Source: a virus. From it: a stretch of 44,132 bases of DNA. The stretch covers positions 1-44,132 of IMG/VR virus record IMGVR_UViG_3300037587_000383. One strand, written 5' to 3'. This document shows positions 1 to 7,353 of the stretch, piece after piece. The notes beneath the pieces were generated by a model that worked only from the letters and a program-made list of their open reading frames with translations, did no database searches and was not told the origin of the DNA. Each line of letters begins with the position of its first letter. Position 1 is the stretch's first letter. Both the position numbers and the translations under genes were made by a program.

Positions 1-32
1 ATATATAATGTTATAGGGATTATATTTTACCC
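1..32. repeat. AT-rich hairpin, left copy of an inverted repeat pair
   Basis: Bases 1-25 are the exact reverse complement of 43390-43414, and similarity continues with mismatches to about base 32. Each copy is itself a hairpin: ATATATAAT, nine loop bases, then ATTATATAT (one mismatch in this copy). It sits just upstream of the first promoter and would follow the gene that runs off the right edge if the window is circular. It may be a transcription terminator or a replication structure; the repeat is seen, the role is inferred. Confidence 0.6.
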
Positions 33-40
33 ATCCTCTT

Positions 41-77
41 ATCCAGTACACTGGTGATTGACACCTGGTTACTGGAT
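41..77. promoter_or_regulatory. 37-bp imperfect dyad, candidate operator
   Basis: ATCCAGTA (41-48) is the exact inverse of TACTGGAT (70-77), and GGTG (53-56) pairs with CACC (62-65) around the same centre, base 59. The dyad covers the -35 box at 58-63, so a dimeric regulator bound here would block or recruit polymerase. No regulator gene was identified. Confidence 0.5.
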
Positions 78-87
78 ATGTTATAAT
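58..87 (+). promoter_or_regulatory. Sigma70-type promoter of the replication operon
   Basis: TTGACA at 58-63 and TATAAT at 82-87 with an 18-bp spacer and an extended -10 TGT at 79-81. Both boxes match the bacterial consensus perfectly. Expected start of transcription is near base 94, giving a leader of about 135 nt before the gene at 229, or about 40 nt before the possible small peptide at 134. Confidence 0.85.
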
Positions 88-133
88 TATATAGTCAAAT
101 ACAAAAAACGCACAGGAAGGAGGTATCCAGTAA

Positions 134-229
134 ATTGAGGAGATAGCAATTACAGCAATCATGGTCTCGTTCATGTCAATCCCTATCATCGCAGTAAAAA
201 TATTATTTAGTGAAAGGAGGAAAAAGTAA
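134..229 (+). CDS. Possible 22-31 residue membrane peptide in the leader
   Basis: An open frame runs from the stop at 131 to a TAA that shares its last base with the ATG at 229, suggesting translational coupling. The first ATG is at 161 (22 residues), but it lacks a well placed Shine-Dalgarno site. A strong AAGGAGGT at 117-124 instead lies before an ATT codon at 134, and a GAGGAG at 137-142 lies before another ATT at 149. The encoded peptide is hydrophobic (roughly ITAIMVSFMSIPIIAVKILF) and ends SERRKK, like a one-pass membrane peptide. Whether it is translated, and from which codon, is uncertain. Confidence 0.35.
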   Translation: MEEIAITAIMVSFMSIPIIAVKILFSERRKK

Positions 230-990
230 TGGGAGAAGAAAGAGCCCCAACTAGCAGAGGTCTCGTTGACTTTGATGTAGGACCTCTAAGGAAATTCACA
301 GGTATACTTGACAGTATGCCCAGAGAACCACAGTCCTTTGGAGAGGGAGTAAACATCAGAAACTCCATGCGTGTTACCTACAACTTCAGCAGCATAGAGG
401 TTCTGGAGACAATAGAGCCCTACCACTTCCCAGTGTTCTCTTGCCAAGCAACAGAGTCCAACAGAAAGAAGAGTATGTATGGAGTATTTGCGGAGTCCTT
501 CAATGCTGTAGCAGACAGCCAGTACACACCAGAACAGCTTGACCCATCTAACCCAGCCTTTGTCAAGGCAGCGGACAGGATGGATTTCACGGATATCATT
601 GGGAAGAATAGGATAGGCGTAGTGCTAGCAGATGGAGAGGATGGCAGACCTGAGCCGCCCATGCTCTTTGACGGTAGAGTTGGCGAGGATAGACCAAGGG
701 TTGCCTGGATGGTCTATATGATAGAGGGTGTAGGCGTAGCTGGTGCTCAGGGCATGAGTGCTATAGAGATAGCCGAGGCCCTGCTACATGGGAAGACTCT
801 ATCTGCTTTCAATAAGGATGCACTGGCTAACGATGCTATCAAGACCAATGTTGCGCTACTCCAGTCAATATCCCTGCCTGTGTCAGCACCAGCCAGCTTC
901 GCCAATGTGCTAGTTGCTACTGGCAAGTTCACCAAGGATGCAGCTGGAGTGTATCATAAGGCGGAGGTAGCAGCTCCAGCAACAACATAG
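229..990 (+). CDS. Hypothetical early protein, possible ssDNA-binding protein
   Basis: A 253-residue protein with a strong AAAGGAGG site before the ATG. It is soluble, rich in short beta-type segments in the first 170 residues, with an Ala/Pro-rich tail. I recognise no catalytic motif. It is the first gene of the operon, followed by a Cas4-like nuclease and a Sak4-like ATPase; phage operons with that pair often carry a single-stranded DNA-binding protein, and the N-terminal segment (YNF..IEVLE...PYHFPVF) resembles beta-rich phage proteins in such loci. The SSB reading is inference from context only. Confidence 0.6.
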   Translation: MGEERAPTSRGLVDFDVGPLRKFTGILDSMPREPQSFGEGVNIRNSMRVTYNFSSIEVLETIEPYHFPVFSCQATESNRKKSMYGVFAESFNAVADSQYTPEQLDPSNPAFVKAADRMDFTDIIGKNRIGVVLADGEDGRPEPPMLFDGRVGEDRPRVAWMVYMIEGVGVAGAQGMSAIEIAEALLHGKTLSAFNKDALANDAIKTNVALLQSISLPVSAPASFANVLVATGKFTKDAAGVYHKAEVAAPATT

Positions 991-1024
991 ACTATTGACT
1001 TCATGTTTTATCTCCTTTGTGTTA

Positions 1025-1114
1025 GGTAGCGGGGGAGACTCTGGAGGTAAGGGCAACTAAGTATTTGCCTAGATATGAGATGGCGACATCCCCCCAGTCA
1101 GGTCCTCCGCTACC
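1025..1114 (+). ncRNA. Candidate structured RNA or cis-regulatory leader
   Basis: In the 143-bp gap between two genes, bases 1025-1036 pair with 1103-1114 (12 bp, one G-U), and GACT 1037-1040 can pair with AGTC 1096-1099. Inside lie a hairpin around 1051-1070 (GGCAA / TTGCC) and a hairpin at 1079-1090 with stem GATG/CATC and a GCGA tetraloop of the GNRA type. A competing pairing of the G-run at 1031-1036 with the C-run at 1089-1095 is possible, so it could switch. No known RNA family recognised. Confidence 0.4.
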
Positions 1115-1133
1115 GACAATTAAGGATAAGGAA

Positions 1134-1415
1134 ATGGGAAGAAAGAAGAATTGTTACGGATGCAGAGCCTCAAAACAAGTCAACTTGTCGAACTCTGATA
1201 GTACATATGGAATACATGAAGGATGGGTGCTATATAGTTGTGTACTAGGATACAAAGTAGTGCGAAACTACAAATACCCTGTCTCAAAGCCAGAGCCTAT
1301 ACCAGTTAGCAAGCATTGCCCTAAGCCTCGGACACATAAGGAATTAAGGAGACTACTGGATGAAAAGACAAGACAACCCCGAACTAAAGCGAAAAGTGTT
1401 AGACCATCTAGCTAA
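1134..1415 (+). CDS. Small Cys-containing basic protein
   Basis: The frame is open from 1065, but the ATG at 1134 (MGRKKNCYGCRAS) is preceded by AAGGA and lies outside the structured region 1025-1114, so it is the better start: 93 residues. It has a CxxC near the N-terminus, two further Cys, and a basic C-terminal third. A small metal-binding fold is possible but the spacing is not diagnostic. Its last 56 bases overlap the next gene, typical of a coupled phage operon. Function unknown. Confidence 0.55.
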   Translation: MGRKKNCYGCRASKQVNLSNSDSTYGIHEGWVLYSCVLGYKVVRNYKYPVSKPEPIPVSKHCPKPRTHKELRRLLDEKTRQPRTKAKSVRPSS

Positions 1416-2058
1416 CCTCTATGACATCAGAGAGGTAAGAGAGCCTAACCATCTTAGTAGCTATGTCTATTGCAGAACCAAATGCTTTCTAGACCAAAAG
1501 CAGACGAGCAAGGCTAATGATGAGGAAGTTCTGCTATTCGCTCTCGGCTATGGTCTGCAAGATGTACTAACTCCGAGGGATGCAACCGCACCCAGAGTTG
1601 AGAAGGAGGGTATTATCTATCGCCCTGACATGATATTGTCCTTCCGTCAGAATGAAATCAAGACCACTCGCAAGTCTGCCAAGAATCATTATATAGATGA
1701 GTACATCCCAGAGACTTGGCTGGACTATATGAAGGGTGGTTGCTATATGATGGGTACGAATGAGTATGACCTGATTGTACTATATATGATGGGAAGCTAC
1801 TCGCCTCCGTTCCCTCAGTTGTATTGTGATACATTTTACTTCAACGAAGATGAGATACTCAGCAACTGGAACAATATAAAGATACATAAGGAAAGATTGG
1901 ACTGGGCTCTGGAGGAGAATGTTCCACCAGAACCATTCCAGCACTGCCATGACTGGGAATGTAAATTTTGTAGGTACACTCTTGTATGTAATGCTATAGC
2001 AACTGCTATGGGAGTAGAGAACAAGCAGTTGGAGGAGGATAAAGAGAAATGGCAATAG
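1360..2058 (+). CDS. Cas4-like PD-(D/E)XK nuclease with Fe-S cysteines
   Basis: A 232-residue protein of the RecB/Cas4 exonuclease type. The nuclease core is visible as Asp90 (IYRPD) and Glu99-Ile-Lys101 (NEIKTT), matching the D...ExK signature. Four cysteines expected to hold a 4Fe-4S cluster are placed as in Cas4: C38 or C42 before the core and C201, C204, C210 after it (C196 is also near). Cas4-like phage nucleases resect DNA ends. It lies directly before a Sak4-like recombinase, with which it may act in end processing and recombination. RBS AAGGAG before the ATG. It is not near any CRISPR array. Confidence 0.85.
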   Translation: MKRQDNPELKRKVLDHLANLYDIREVREPNHLSSYVYCRTKCFLDQKQTSKANDEEVLLFALGYGLQDVLTPRDATAPRVEKEGIIYRPDMILSFRQNEIKTTRKSAKNHYIDEYIPETWLDYMKGGCYMMGTNEYDLIVLYMMGSYSPPFPQLYCDTFYFNEDEILSNWNNIKIHKERLDWALEENVPPEPFQHCHDWECKFCRYTLVCNAIATAMGVENKQLEEDKEKWQ

Positions 2059-2309
2059 AAGATAGATTGAAAGTTCGCCAGCTAATAGAGGAACTAAAGA
2101 AGTTTGACCAAGAACTTGAGGTAGTAGTAGACGGATATGAGGGAGGAGCAGACTCACTTTATAAAAGTAACATTGCTACCAAATACATAGATAAGGATAA
2201 TGGAAGTGACTGGTGTGGTGAGCATGGAGACCTTGAAGATACACCAGATAGCATGACTAGCCCACACTTGGTTATCCTATTGAGTAGAGGAGGAGATATA
2301 GATGAGTGA
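2049..2309 (+). CDS. Conserved small acidic phage protein
   Basis: An 86-residue acidic protein. Its start overlaps the end of the Cas4-like gene by 10 bp. The N-terminal helix (VRQLIEELKKFDQELEVVVDG) matches a pattern I know from many unrelated phage hypothetical proteins of the type 'LIEELKKLDPDLEVVV'. The C-terminal half is Asp/Glu/Gly-rich. Function unknown; the next start overlaps its end by 8 bp. Confidence 0.7.
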   Translation: MAIEDRLKVRQLIEELKKFDQELEVVVDGYEGGADSLYKSNIATKYIDKDNGSDWCGEHGDLEDTPDSMTSPHLVILLSRGGDIDE

Positions 2310-3156
2310 CGACTTTATCGGCATCGTAGCTATCTGCGGTGAGGAAGGAACTTGCAAGACCTCAATGGCTCTTACATTTCCCAAGCCGCTGCACCACTTT
2401 GACGTAGATGTTGGGGGATATAGGAGAGCTGCTTGGAGACTAAGCAAGGAGGACCTTGCACAGATAGTATCCAATAGCTATCCTAAGCCAATCCAGATTG
2501 AGAAGCTACTTGGGCAGGTGGGCAGTCCATCCTCAAGGGTAGTCATACCCAAGAAGGTTACAGGCATGAAGGAGCTCTGGCAACAGATGGTTCAGGACTT
2601 TGTAAATGCCTGCATGGATAAGGATGTCAAGTCCATAGTCATAGACTCAAACACTCTGCTATGGAACATCTGCCATCAGTCCCATCTACAGGAATTGCAG
2701 GAGCGACAGTTAGTATATCACAAGAAGAACAAGCCTAACATACCCTTTGATGAGAATGATTATCGGGAGAGGCTGCAGCCTATGGAGTATGGGCCTGCTA
2801 ATGATAAGATGAGGACTATCCTACACACTGCCAGGAGCTTCTCTAAGAACCTTATCCTCACTCATTATCCTACCGATGAGTATGGTACTATACCTGATGG
2901 CAAGGGTAACATAGTGGAAGGCAAGACTGGTAACAGGATACTGGATGGATTCAAGGAGACGGTTAAGTTGGTAGACTTGGTGATGTGGCTCAGCATCAAG
3001 GAGAGTGTAGTTGCTGGGAAGAAGGAGAAGCAGCCTATCGCAAAGATTACTAAGTGCGGGCTGGAAGGTATGGGACTAGATGCAGTTGGGATGGATATAC
3101 CTGCAACCTATGAAGGTGTCATCAACTTGCAGAGGTTGATGAGAGGAGAGGAGTAA
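2302..3156 (+). CDS. Sak4-like RecA-fold ATPase (recombination)
   Basis: A 284-residue P-loop ATPase of the AAA_24/Sak4 type. Walker A is G13-EEG-TC-K19-T20, Walker B is the hydrophobic strand ending at Asp115 (SIVIDS), and a later strand ILTHYP (His188) fits the sensor position. Sak4 proteins are short RecA relatives that help anneal single strands in phage recombination, usually with an SSB. The size fits. Cas4-like nuclease upstream and zinc-ribbon and RNase H-like genes downstream form one tightly packed operon. A RepA-type helicase ATPase is less likely because a better candidate lies at 42425. Confidence 0.82.
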   Translation: MSDDFIGIVAICGEEGTCKTSMALTFPKPLHHFDVDVGGYRRAAWRLSKEDLAQIVSNSYPKPIQIEKLLGQVGSPSSRVVIPKKVTGMKELWQQMVQDFVNACMDKDVKSIVIDSNTLLWNICHQSHLQELQERQLVYHKKNKPNIPFDENDYRERLQPMEYGPANDKMRTILHTARSFSKNLILTHYPTDEYGTIPDGKGNIVEGKTGNRILDGFKETVKLVDLVMWLSIKESVVAGKKEKQPIAKITKCGLEGMGLDAVGMDIPATYEGVINLQRLMRGEE

Positions 3157-3482
3157 TGGATAGGAACTACAACTTCATGCCTGCAGTCAAGTGCCCTTAT
3201 TGTGGTAAGTTAGCACATCCTGAGATATCTGGCTGGGGAGGCACCTTGTCCACTAGAACCAAGTTCTGCAGATATTGTGAGAATGAGTATACGCTAGTAG
3301 TATATTCCTATGCAGACACTGACAACATAGTTACTCCAACCAAACTAAATCAGATGAAGAGACACATACGACTGCTTAAGGAAAGGATAGCCAGAGAGCA
3401 GATGAAAGTTATAAGCCACTCTGCTGACCTAGCTGATGAGGTAGTTAGGGTAATGGCAGTATCTAAAGGGAGACAAAACTAA
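3156..3482 (+). CDS. Zinc-ribbon protein with C-terminal helix
   Basis: A 108-residue protein with CPYC (residues 13-16) and CRYC (38-41), a classic two-knuckle zinc ribbon, then a charged helical segment (QMKRHIRLLKERIAREQ) likely to form a coiled coil. Start and end each share one base or more with its neighbours. Probably a nucleic-acid or protein-binding accessory of the recombination operon; exact role unknown. Confidence 0.7.
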   Translation: MDRNYNFMPAVKCPYCGKLAHPEISGWGGTLSTRTKFCRYCENEYTLVVYSYADTDNIVTPTKLNQMKRHIRLLKERIAREQMKVISHSADLADEVVRVMAVSKGRQN

Positions 3483-3901
3483 TGCCAAAGTTATACTGCG
3501 ATGCTAACCCTCGCTGTGTAGCCTATGTGCTGGAGAATGGAGGCAGCGGCTATCAAATGCTACCGTCTGGACATACCAGTATGGAAGCTGAGTACCTAGC
3601 TATAATGTTTGGACTGAACGAGTACTTCCTCAAGTGGAACAAGGAGCTGGATGCTAGACACTATGACGGAGACCAGAAGGTAGCTACTCCATCAGACGAG
3701 ACGCAAAGACCACTACCGCCACCAGTGCTAGTATGCTCAGACAATGAGGTTGTGGTGAAGCAGCTTGCCAGAGAGTACCATATAGGTAATGATAGGCTAA
3801 GGAAGCTAGCACAGCAGGTATGGCAGCAGATACAGAATGTTGATGTCAAGTTCCAGTGGGTGCGAAGAGGAGAGAACCTTGCAGGTAAAATGCTTAAGTA
3901 A
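3482..3901 (+). CDS. RNase H-fold protein
   Basis: A 139-residue protein with the RNase HI pattern: first Asp7 in LYCDAN, Glu37 in MEAEYLAI, Asp87 in VCSDNE, and the last block VKFQWVRRGENLAG. RNase HI cuts RNA in RNA-DNA hybrids with a DEDD set. Here the fourth position, normally Asp in 'NxLAD', is Gly135. The enzyme may still work weakly on three acids, or serve as a binding module. A loop of about 25 residues (60-85) is inserted before the third Asp. Confidence 0.72.
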   Translation: MPKLYCDANPRCVAYVLENGGSGYQMLPSGHTSMEAEYLAIMFGLNEYFLKWNKELDARHYDGDQKVATPSDETQRPLPPPVLVCSDNEVVVKQLAREYHIGNDRLRKLAQQVWQQIQNVDVKFQWVRRGENLAGKMLK

Positions 3902-3912
3902 AGGAGGGTTAA

Positions 3913-4461
3913 ATGATAACTAACACAGAACGCAAAACCGTAGATATGGAGGCAAGGGACATCAACTTCATCTTGTCTGCCTACATTCGCCAGTACCTAT
4001 TTATGTCTAAGAATGAGGACCCAGACAGGATAGTCTTTCCTATGTTCCCATCAGTTCCTCATCCCACCAAGCCTGGAGTTCAGGTGCCTATAGAGTGGGT
4101 ACCTATGACAGACCCGATAGTAGCTGAGATTATAGAGGATGGTAAGGATGTAGCCGAGGTTACTCCAGCACAGGAAGCAGCGTTGGATGAGAAGGACAAG
4201 CAGAATGAGGAACTGAAGGCACAGGCAGCTAAACTGGGAGTGGTAACTGAAGATACAAAGCCTACTGTAAAGGAAGCTACCAAGCCATCTGAGCGAGTGC
4301 CCAAGCAGCCTCCAGGCGGAGACCTAGGTACTGGACATCCTGATGGCTTGGGTTCAAGGAACATCAGGGCAGACAGCCAAATAGCCAGAGACCTAGCACC
4401 CGAGAAGGAAGTGGAGGAGGAGAAAGAGATACCTGCAGAGATAGAGAAGCCGAAGGAGTAG
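3913..4461 (+). CDS. Hypothetical protein with charged disordered tail
   Basis: A 182-residue protein with AAAGGAGG before the start. Residues 1-80 look folded (IRQYLFMSKNEDPDRIVFPMFPSV region); from about 90 onward it is rich in Glu, Lys and Pro and likely disordered. Such layouts are common in phage early proteins. No motif recognised. The antisense strand has a long open frame here, which I take as a compositional shadow. Confidence 0.6.
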   Translation: MITNTERKTVDMEARDINFILSAYIRQYLFMSKNEDPDRIVFPMFPSVPHPTKPGVQVPIEWVPMTDPIVAEIIEDGKDVAEVTPAQEAALDEKDKQNEELKAQAAKLGVVTEDTKPTVKEATKPSERVPKQPPGGDLGTGHPDGLGSRNIRADSQIARDLAPEKEVEEEKEIPAEIEKPKE

Positions 4462-4488
4462 TTAATAAAAAGAAAGGAGGGCAAGATT

Positions 4489-4743
4489 ATGTCAATGGAT
4501 GCAGGAGCCGAAGCTAAAATCCTAACACTTGCCAAGGATATGGCAGAGAGCCTTAGTGCTCTAGAAAGCGAATTAGGTAACATACTGAAGCGTGGCGAGA
4601 TAAAGGACAAAGTTCCATCAGAGTCAGGCATCGTAATCCCTAATATAGTTGCAGAAATTATTGGCACTCTGATACGGAACAACAAGAAACTCAGCGAACT
4701 AGTGTTCCAGATGAGAAGTGAAATCTTCAACAAACTCAGCTAA
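4489..4743 (+). CDS. Small helical hypothetical protein
   Basis: An 84-residue, mostly helical protein with a strong AAAGGAGG before the ATG. Heptad-like hydrophobic spacing in residues 10-35 and 55-80 suggests it oligomerises. It sits between the acidic-tail protein and the ERCC4-like gene. No family recognised. Confidence 0.55.
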   Translation: MSMDAGAEAKILTLAKDMAESLSALESELGNILKRGEIKDKVPSESGIVIPNIVAEIIGTLIRNNKKLSELVFQMRSEIFNKLS

Positions 4744-4748
4744 GTACA

Positions 4749-5600
4749 ATGATTCTTGCTGATACATCCGAGCCAGACGCCATAGTTAGACTGCTTCAGC
4801 AGGCTGTACCAAACTCCGATAAGTTCCCGCTGAATCAGAATGGTGTCGCTGACTACTTCTTCGGCAACTATGAGGGCAAGAAGCTCCAGTTCGGCAGGGT
4901 TCAGGCAGGCGAACTCGTTGGCGACATAGACTCTATGGAAGATGAGTTGAAGCGCTACTATGACAATGCTGACGAGACTAGCCAGATAATAGAAGGCTTG
5001 CTCAGCCCTGTCAAATTATTTATGAAAGATGGCAGCACCAAAATCCATAGCGTAGGGGTTGGGGGGAGGAGAGGTGGGGCAGGAGTATCCGCTCCTTCAT
5101 CTCGTGACTTGGGCGCTAAGATATTTGCTTATCCAGTCAAGCCGTCAGGATTTATAGAACATGGGCATAGCTTCACTACGGTGAGGATGTCCGAGTTGTA
5201 TGCTTGGATTTATCGGCTGAGTCAGCTGGGCGTGAATACTTACTATACTAATAATTGGGAAGAGACAGCCAGATTCCTGATAGCAGTATATAGGAATGAG
5301 CAGAAGCCTCCCGATGAGCACACTACATTCAAGCGGATATATAGGCCAAGGATATACATCAGGTCTGAGAAGGATATGAGCAAGGAAGAGCTGGAGGAGC
5401 ATAGACTCACCAAGTCCTTGCTGTTCCTGTCGGCTGCATATAAGCTAGGCATCGGGGAAGTTAAGGCTAAGGCGCTGGCAGCCAGGTTCTGCAACATATT
5501 AGATATAGCTATAGCACCAATATCAGAGCTAACAGAAACAGCAGGGATAGGTAAGGCAATGGCTGAGAAACTACAAAGGTCATTAGGGAGGAGCATATGA
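4749..5600 (+). CDS. ERCC4-fold protein with C-terminal helix-hairpin-helix
   Basis: A 283-residue protein. The start ILADTSEPDAI and the block QFGRVQAGELVGDIDSMEDEL match the phage ERCC4/XPF nuclease pattern, and the end (residues about 230-283, GIGEVKAKALAARF and AGIGKAMAEKL) is a tandem helix-hairpin-helix that binds DNA. XPF-type enzymes cut branched DNA near junctions using a GDx(n)ERK motif. Here the ERK position reads GRV (residues 49-51), so catalytic competence is doubtful; it might act as a structure-specific binding protein. A Gly-rich stretch at about 103-112 looks like a linker. Confidence 0.72.
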   Translation: MILADTSEPDAIVRLLQQAVPNSDKFPLNQNGVADYFFGNYEGKKLQFGRVQAGELVGDIDSMEDELKRYYDNADETSQIIEGLLSPVKLFMKDGSTKIHSVGVGGRRGGAGVSAPSSRDLGAKIFAYPVKPSGFIEHGHSFTTVRMSELYAWIYRLSQLGVNTYYTNNWEETARFLIAVYRNEQKPPDEHTTFKRIYRPRIYIRSEKDMSKEELEEHRLTKSLLFLSAAYKLGIGEVKAKALAARFCNILDIAIAPISELTETAGIGKAMAEKLQRSLGRSI

Positions 5601-5863
5601 GTCAAGAATACCAAATAAAGGGAATTGACACTATAACTGAATTTTCTGGAGAGCCGCCCAAGAAGATTAACATTCCGTTCAAGCTAGAGTACAAGCAGCA
5701 GTCACTCCAGCAAGGTTGGAACGCCTGCTACATTGCAATTATCCCATACTGCTTCAAATGCAAGGTTCCTCTAGTATGGCACAGAAACCCTGAGCACAAA
5801 GTTCTATTCCACTGTCCCGACTGTAGTCGAGAATGGGTGCAGGGAGAGGATTGGCAGAAATGA
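5597..5863 (+). CDS. Small zinc-ribbon protein
   Basis: An 88-residue protein with CFKC and CPDC knuckles in its second half, a typical zinc ribbon. The start ATGA overlaps the upstream stop. Likely nucleic-acid-binding; role unknown. Confidence 0.65.
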   Translation: MSQEYQIKGIDTITEFSGEPPKKINIPFKLEYKQQSLQQGWNACYIAIIPYCFKCKVPLVWHRNPEHKVLFHCPDCSREWVQGEDWQK

Positions 5864-6012
5864 CTAAGCCTAAGAAGACACCAGAGCAACTAGCTAAAGA
5901 ACACTGGGCTTGGGTAGAGTCCGTATTGGCAGATAGACAACAAGAGACCAAGCATATGTTTATAGAAGGTTTTAAGCACGGATACAAGCATGGTAAGGAG
6001 AACAAGAAATGA
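5860..6012 (+). CDS. 50-residue charged helical protein
   Basis: A 50-residue frame starting ATGACTAAG, whose start overlaps the previous stop and whose stop overlaps the methyltransferase start (ATGA). The tight overlaps on both sides and the clean length support a real gene. The product is Lys/Glu/His-rich (MTKPKKTPEQLAKEHWAW...). Function unknown. Confidence 0.6.
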   Translation: MTKPKKTPEQLAKEHWAWVESVLADRQQETKHMFIEGFKHGYKHGKENKK

Positions 6013-6821
6013 GGCAGTTTGCACCAGAATATCCTCGAACTGAACAGGGCTGGATTAGATTCCCTGCCGACTCCGAGTACCGCAAAGGTATGTTCCCTGA
6101 GGAAGTCAACAAGCACCCAGCAAAAGCAAACGTCTACCTCACCCAGTCCATCATAGAATATGTATCGAAGGAAGGACAACTGCTACTGGACATCATGTCT
6201 GGCACAGGTACACTGATGGTAGGAGCGCTCATAAGTAGGTTTGTTATCTGTGTAGAGATTAGCCAAATGTTCCATGACCTACAGCAGCAAGCATTAGTCA
6301 AGCTGGAGACCATAGCACCAGGCATCAGTGAACGGATTGTACTTGTCAACTTACCATGTCAGCGGTATCTCCCCATACCTGACCTAGTAGACCATATCAT
6401 ATTCTCGCCACCTTATGCTGGCATAATGAAGGTTGGGCAGAAGCCAGGGAGATTGCAGGAAGAGTTCCTTGGTGCAGAGGTACATGAGTATAGTGCTGAC
6501 CCTCTCAACGTTGGGCTGATGAATGACTTTATCTGGACTCAGGAGATGGAGCGGATATATGCCAAGTGCCTTATAACTTTGAAGCCTGGTGGCACTATGA
6601 CACTCATTACCAAAGACCATTATGAGAAGCAGAAGGATGGTGTGAGGAAGAGGATACCACTAAGCCAAGCAGCCAGAGATGCCTGCATCCACGTTGGATT
6701 CACTGACCATAGTTGGTTCAAATGGGCAGCACCTGGTTCAGCATTTACTAATATATATAGGAGTAGAGGATGGGAAGTTGTAGAGGATGAGGACGTGATT
6801 ACAATGAAGAAAGGAGGTTAA
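6009..6821 (+). CDS. DNA methyltransferase (SPPY type)
   Basis: A 270-residue SAM-dependent DNA methyltransferase. The SAM-binding motif I is D61-IMSGTGT, the acidic end of the next strand is Glu83 (CVEIS), and the catalytic motif IV is SPPY at 133-136, used by amino-methyltransferases (N4-cytosine or N6-adenine). The motif order is I then IV. No restriction partner lies nearby, so it probably protects phage DNA or marks it during replication. The target sequence cannot be told from sequence. Confidence 0.82.
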   Translation: MRQFAPEYPRTEQGWIRFPADSEYRKGMFPEEVNKHPAKANVYLTQSIIEYVSKEGQLLLDIMSGTGTLMVGALISRFVICVEISQMFHDLQQQALVKLETIAPGISERIVLVNLPCQRYLPIPDLVDHIIFSPPYAGIMKVGQKPGRLQEEFLGAEVHEYSADPLNVGLMNDFIWTQEMERIYAKCLITLKPGGTMTLITKDHYEKQKDGVRKRIPLSQAARDACIHVGFTDHSWFKWAAPGSAFTNIYRSRGWEVVEDEDVITMKKGG

Positions 6822-6822
6822 T

Positions 6823-7353
6823 ATGGGTAAGACAGGCAATCCAAATATGTGCAACCAGAAACACTGGCTCGTAGGTGATGGCAAGTACTGCCAAAATTGT
6901 GGGCACCTAAGAGATGCGGACTGCCATATGAAGACTAAGGAAAGACCAGACTGGAGAGAGTACTTCATCAACATTGCAGAGCAGGTAGCTAAGAGGGCCA
7001 CTTGCCCAAGAGCTTGGGTAGGAGCGGTAATAGTCAAAGACAATAGGATTATATCAACTGGCTATAACGGAGCTCCTGCTGGTGAGTCCCACTGCACAGA
7101 ACAAGGGTGCTTCATAGAGCACGACCACTGCATAAGGGCTATTCATGCTGAGACCAATGCAGTTACTCAGGCTGCTAAGTATGGAGTAGCCATTGATGGA
7201 GCGCTCCTATACTTCTGGGATAGCCAGAGTAGAAGAGCTGACTCCTGCAACAAGTGCTTCCAAGTAATGCAGGCAGCTGGCATAGCTGGAGTCATTGACA
7301 GAGATGGAGCCTATATGCCTGTTATCGGACTGAATCCTAAGATGCTGAAATGA
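6823..7353 (+). CDS. dCMP/cytidine deaminase family enzyme
   Basis: A 176-residue zinc deaminase. The active-site HAE lies at 108-110 (CIRAIHAET) and the second zinc motif CNKC at 142-145; the usual PCxxC is SCNKC here. Family members convert dCMP to dUMP for thymidylate supply. An N-terminal extra segment (C10, C23, C26, C34) looks like an additional zinc site. No thymidylate synthase was found in the window, so the dUMP would feed the host enzyme. RBS AAAGGAGG. It sits between methyltransferase and polymerase genes. Confidence 0.85.
   Translation: MGKTGNPNMCNQKHWLVGDGKYCQNCGHLRDADCHMKTKERPDWREYFINIAEQVAKRATCPRAWVGAVIVKDNRIISTGYNGAPAGESHCTEQGCFIEHDHCIRAIHAETNAVTQAAKYGVAIDGALLYFWDSQSRRADSCNKCFQVMQAAGIAGVIDRDGAYMPVIGLNPKMLK

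Noticed and set aside
4080-4733. 217-residue leftward open frame
   Set aside because: Antisense to two well supported rightward genes with good ribosome sites; Ser/Pro/Leu-rich sequence typical of shadow frames.
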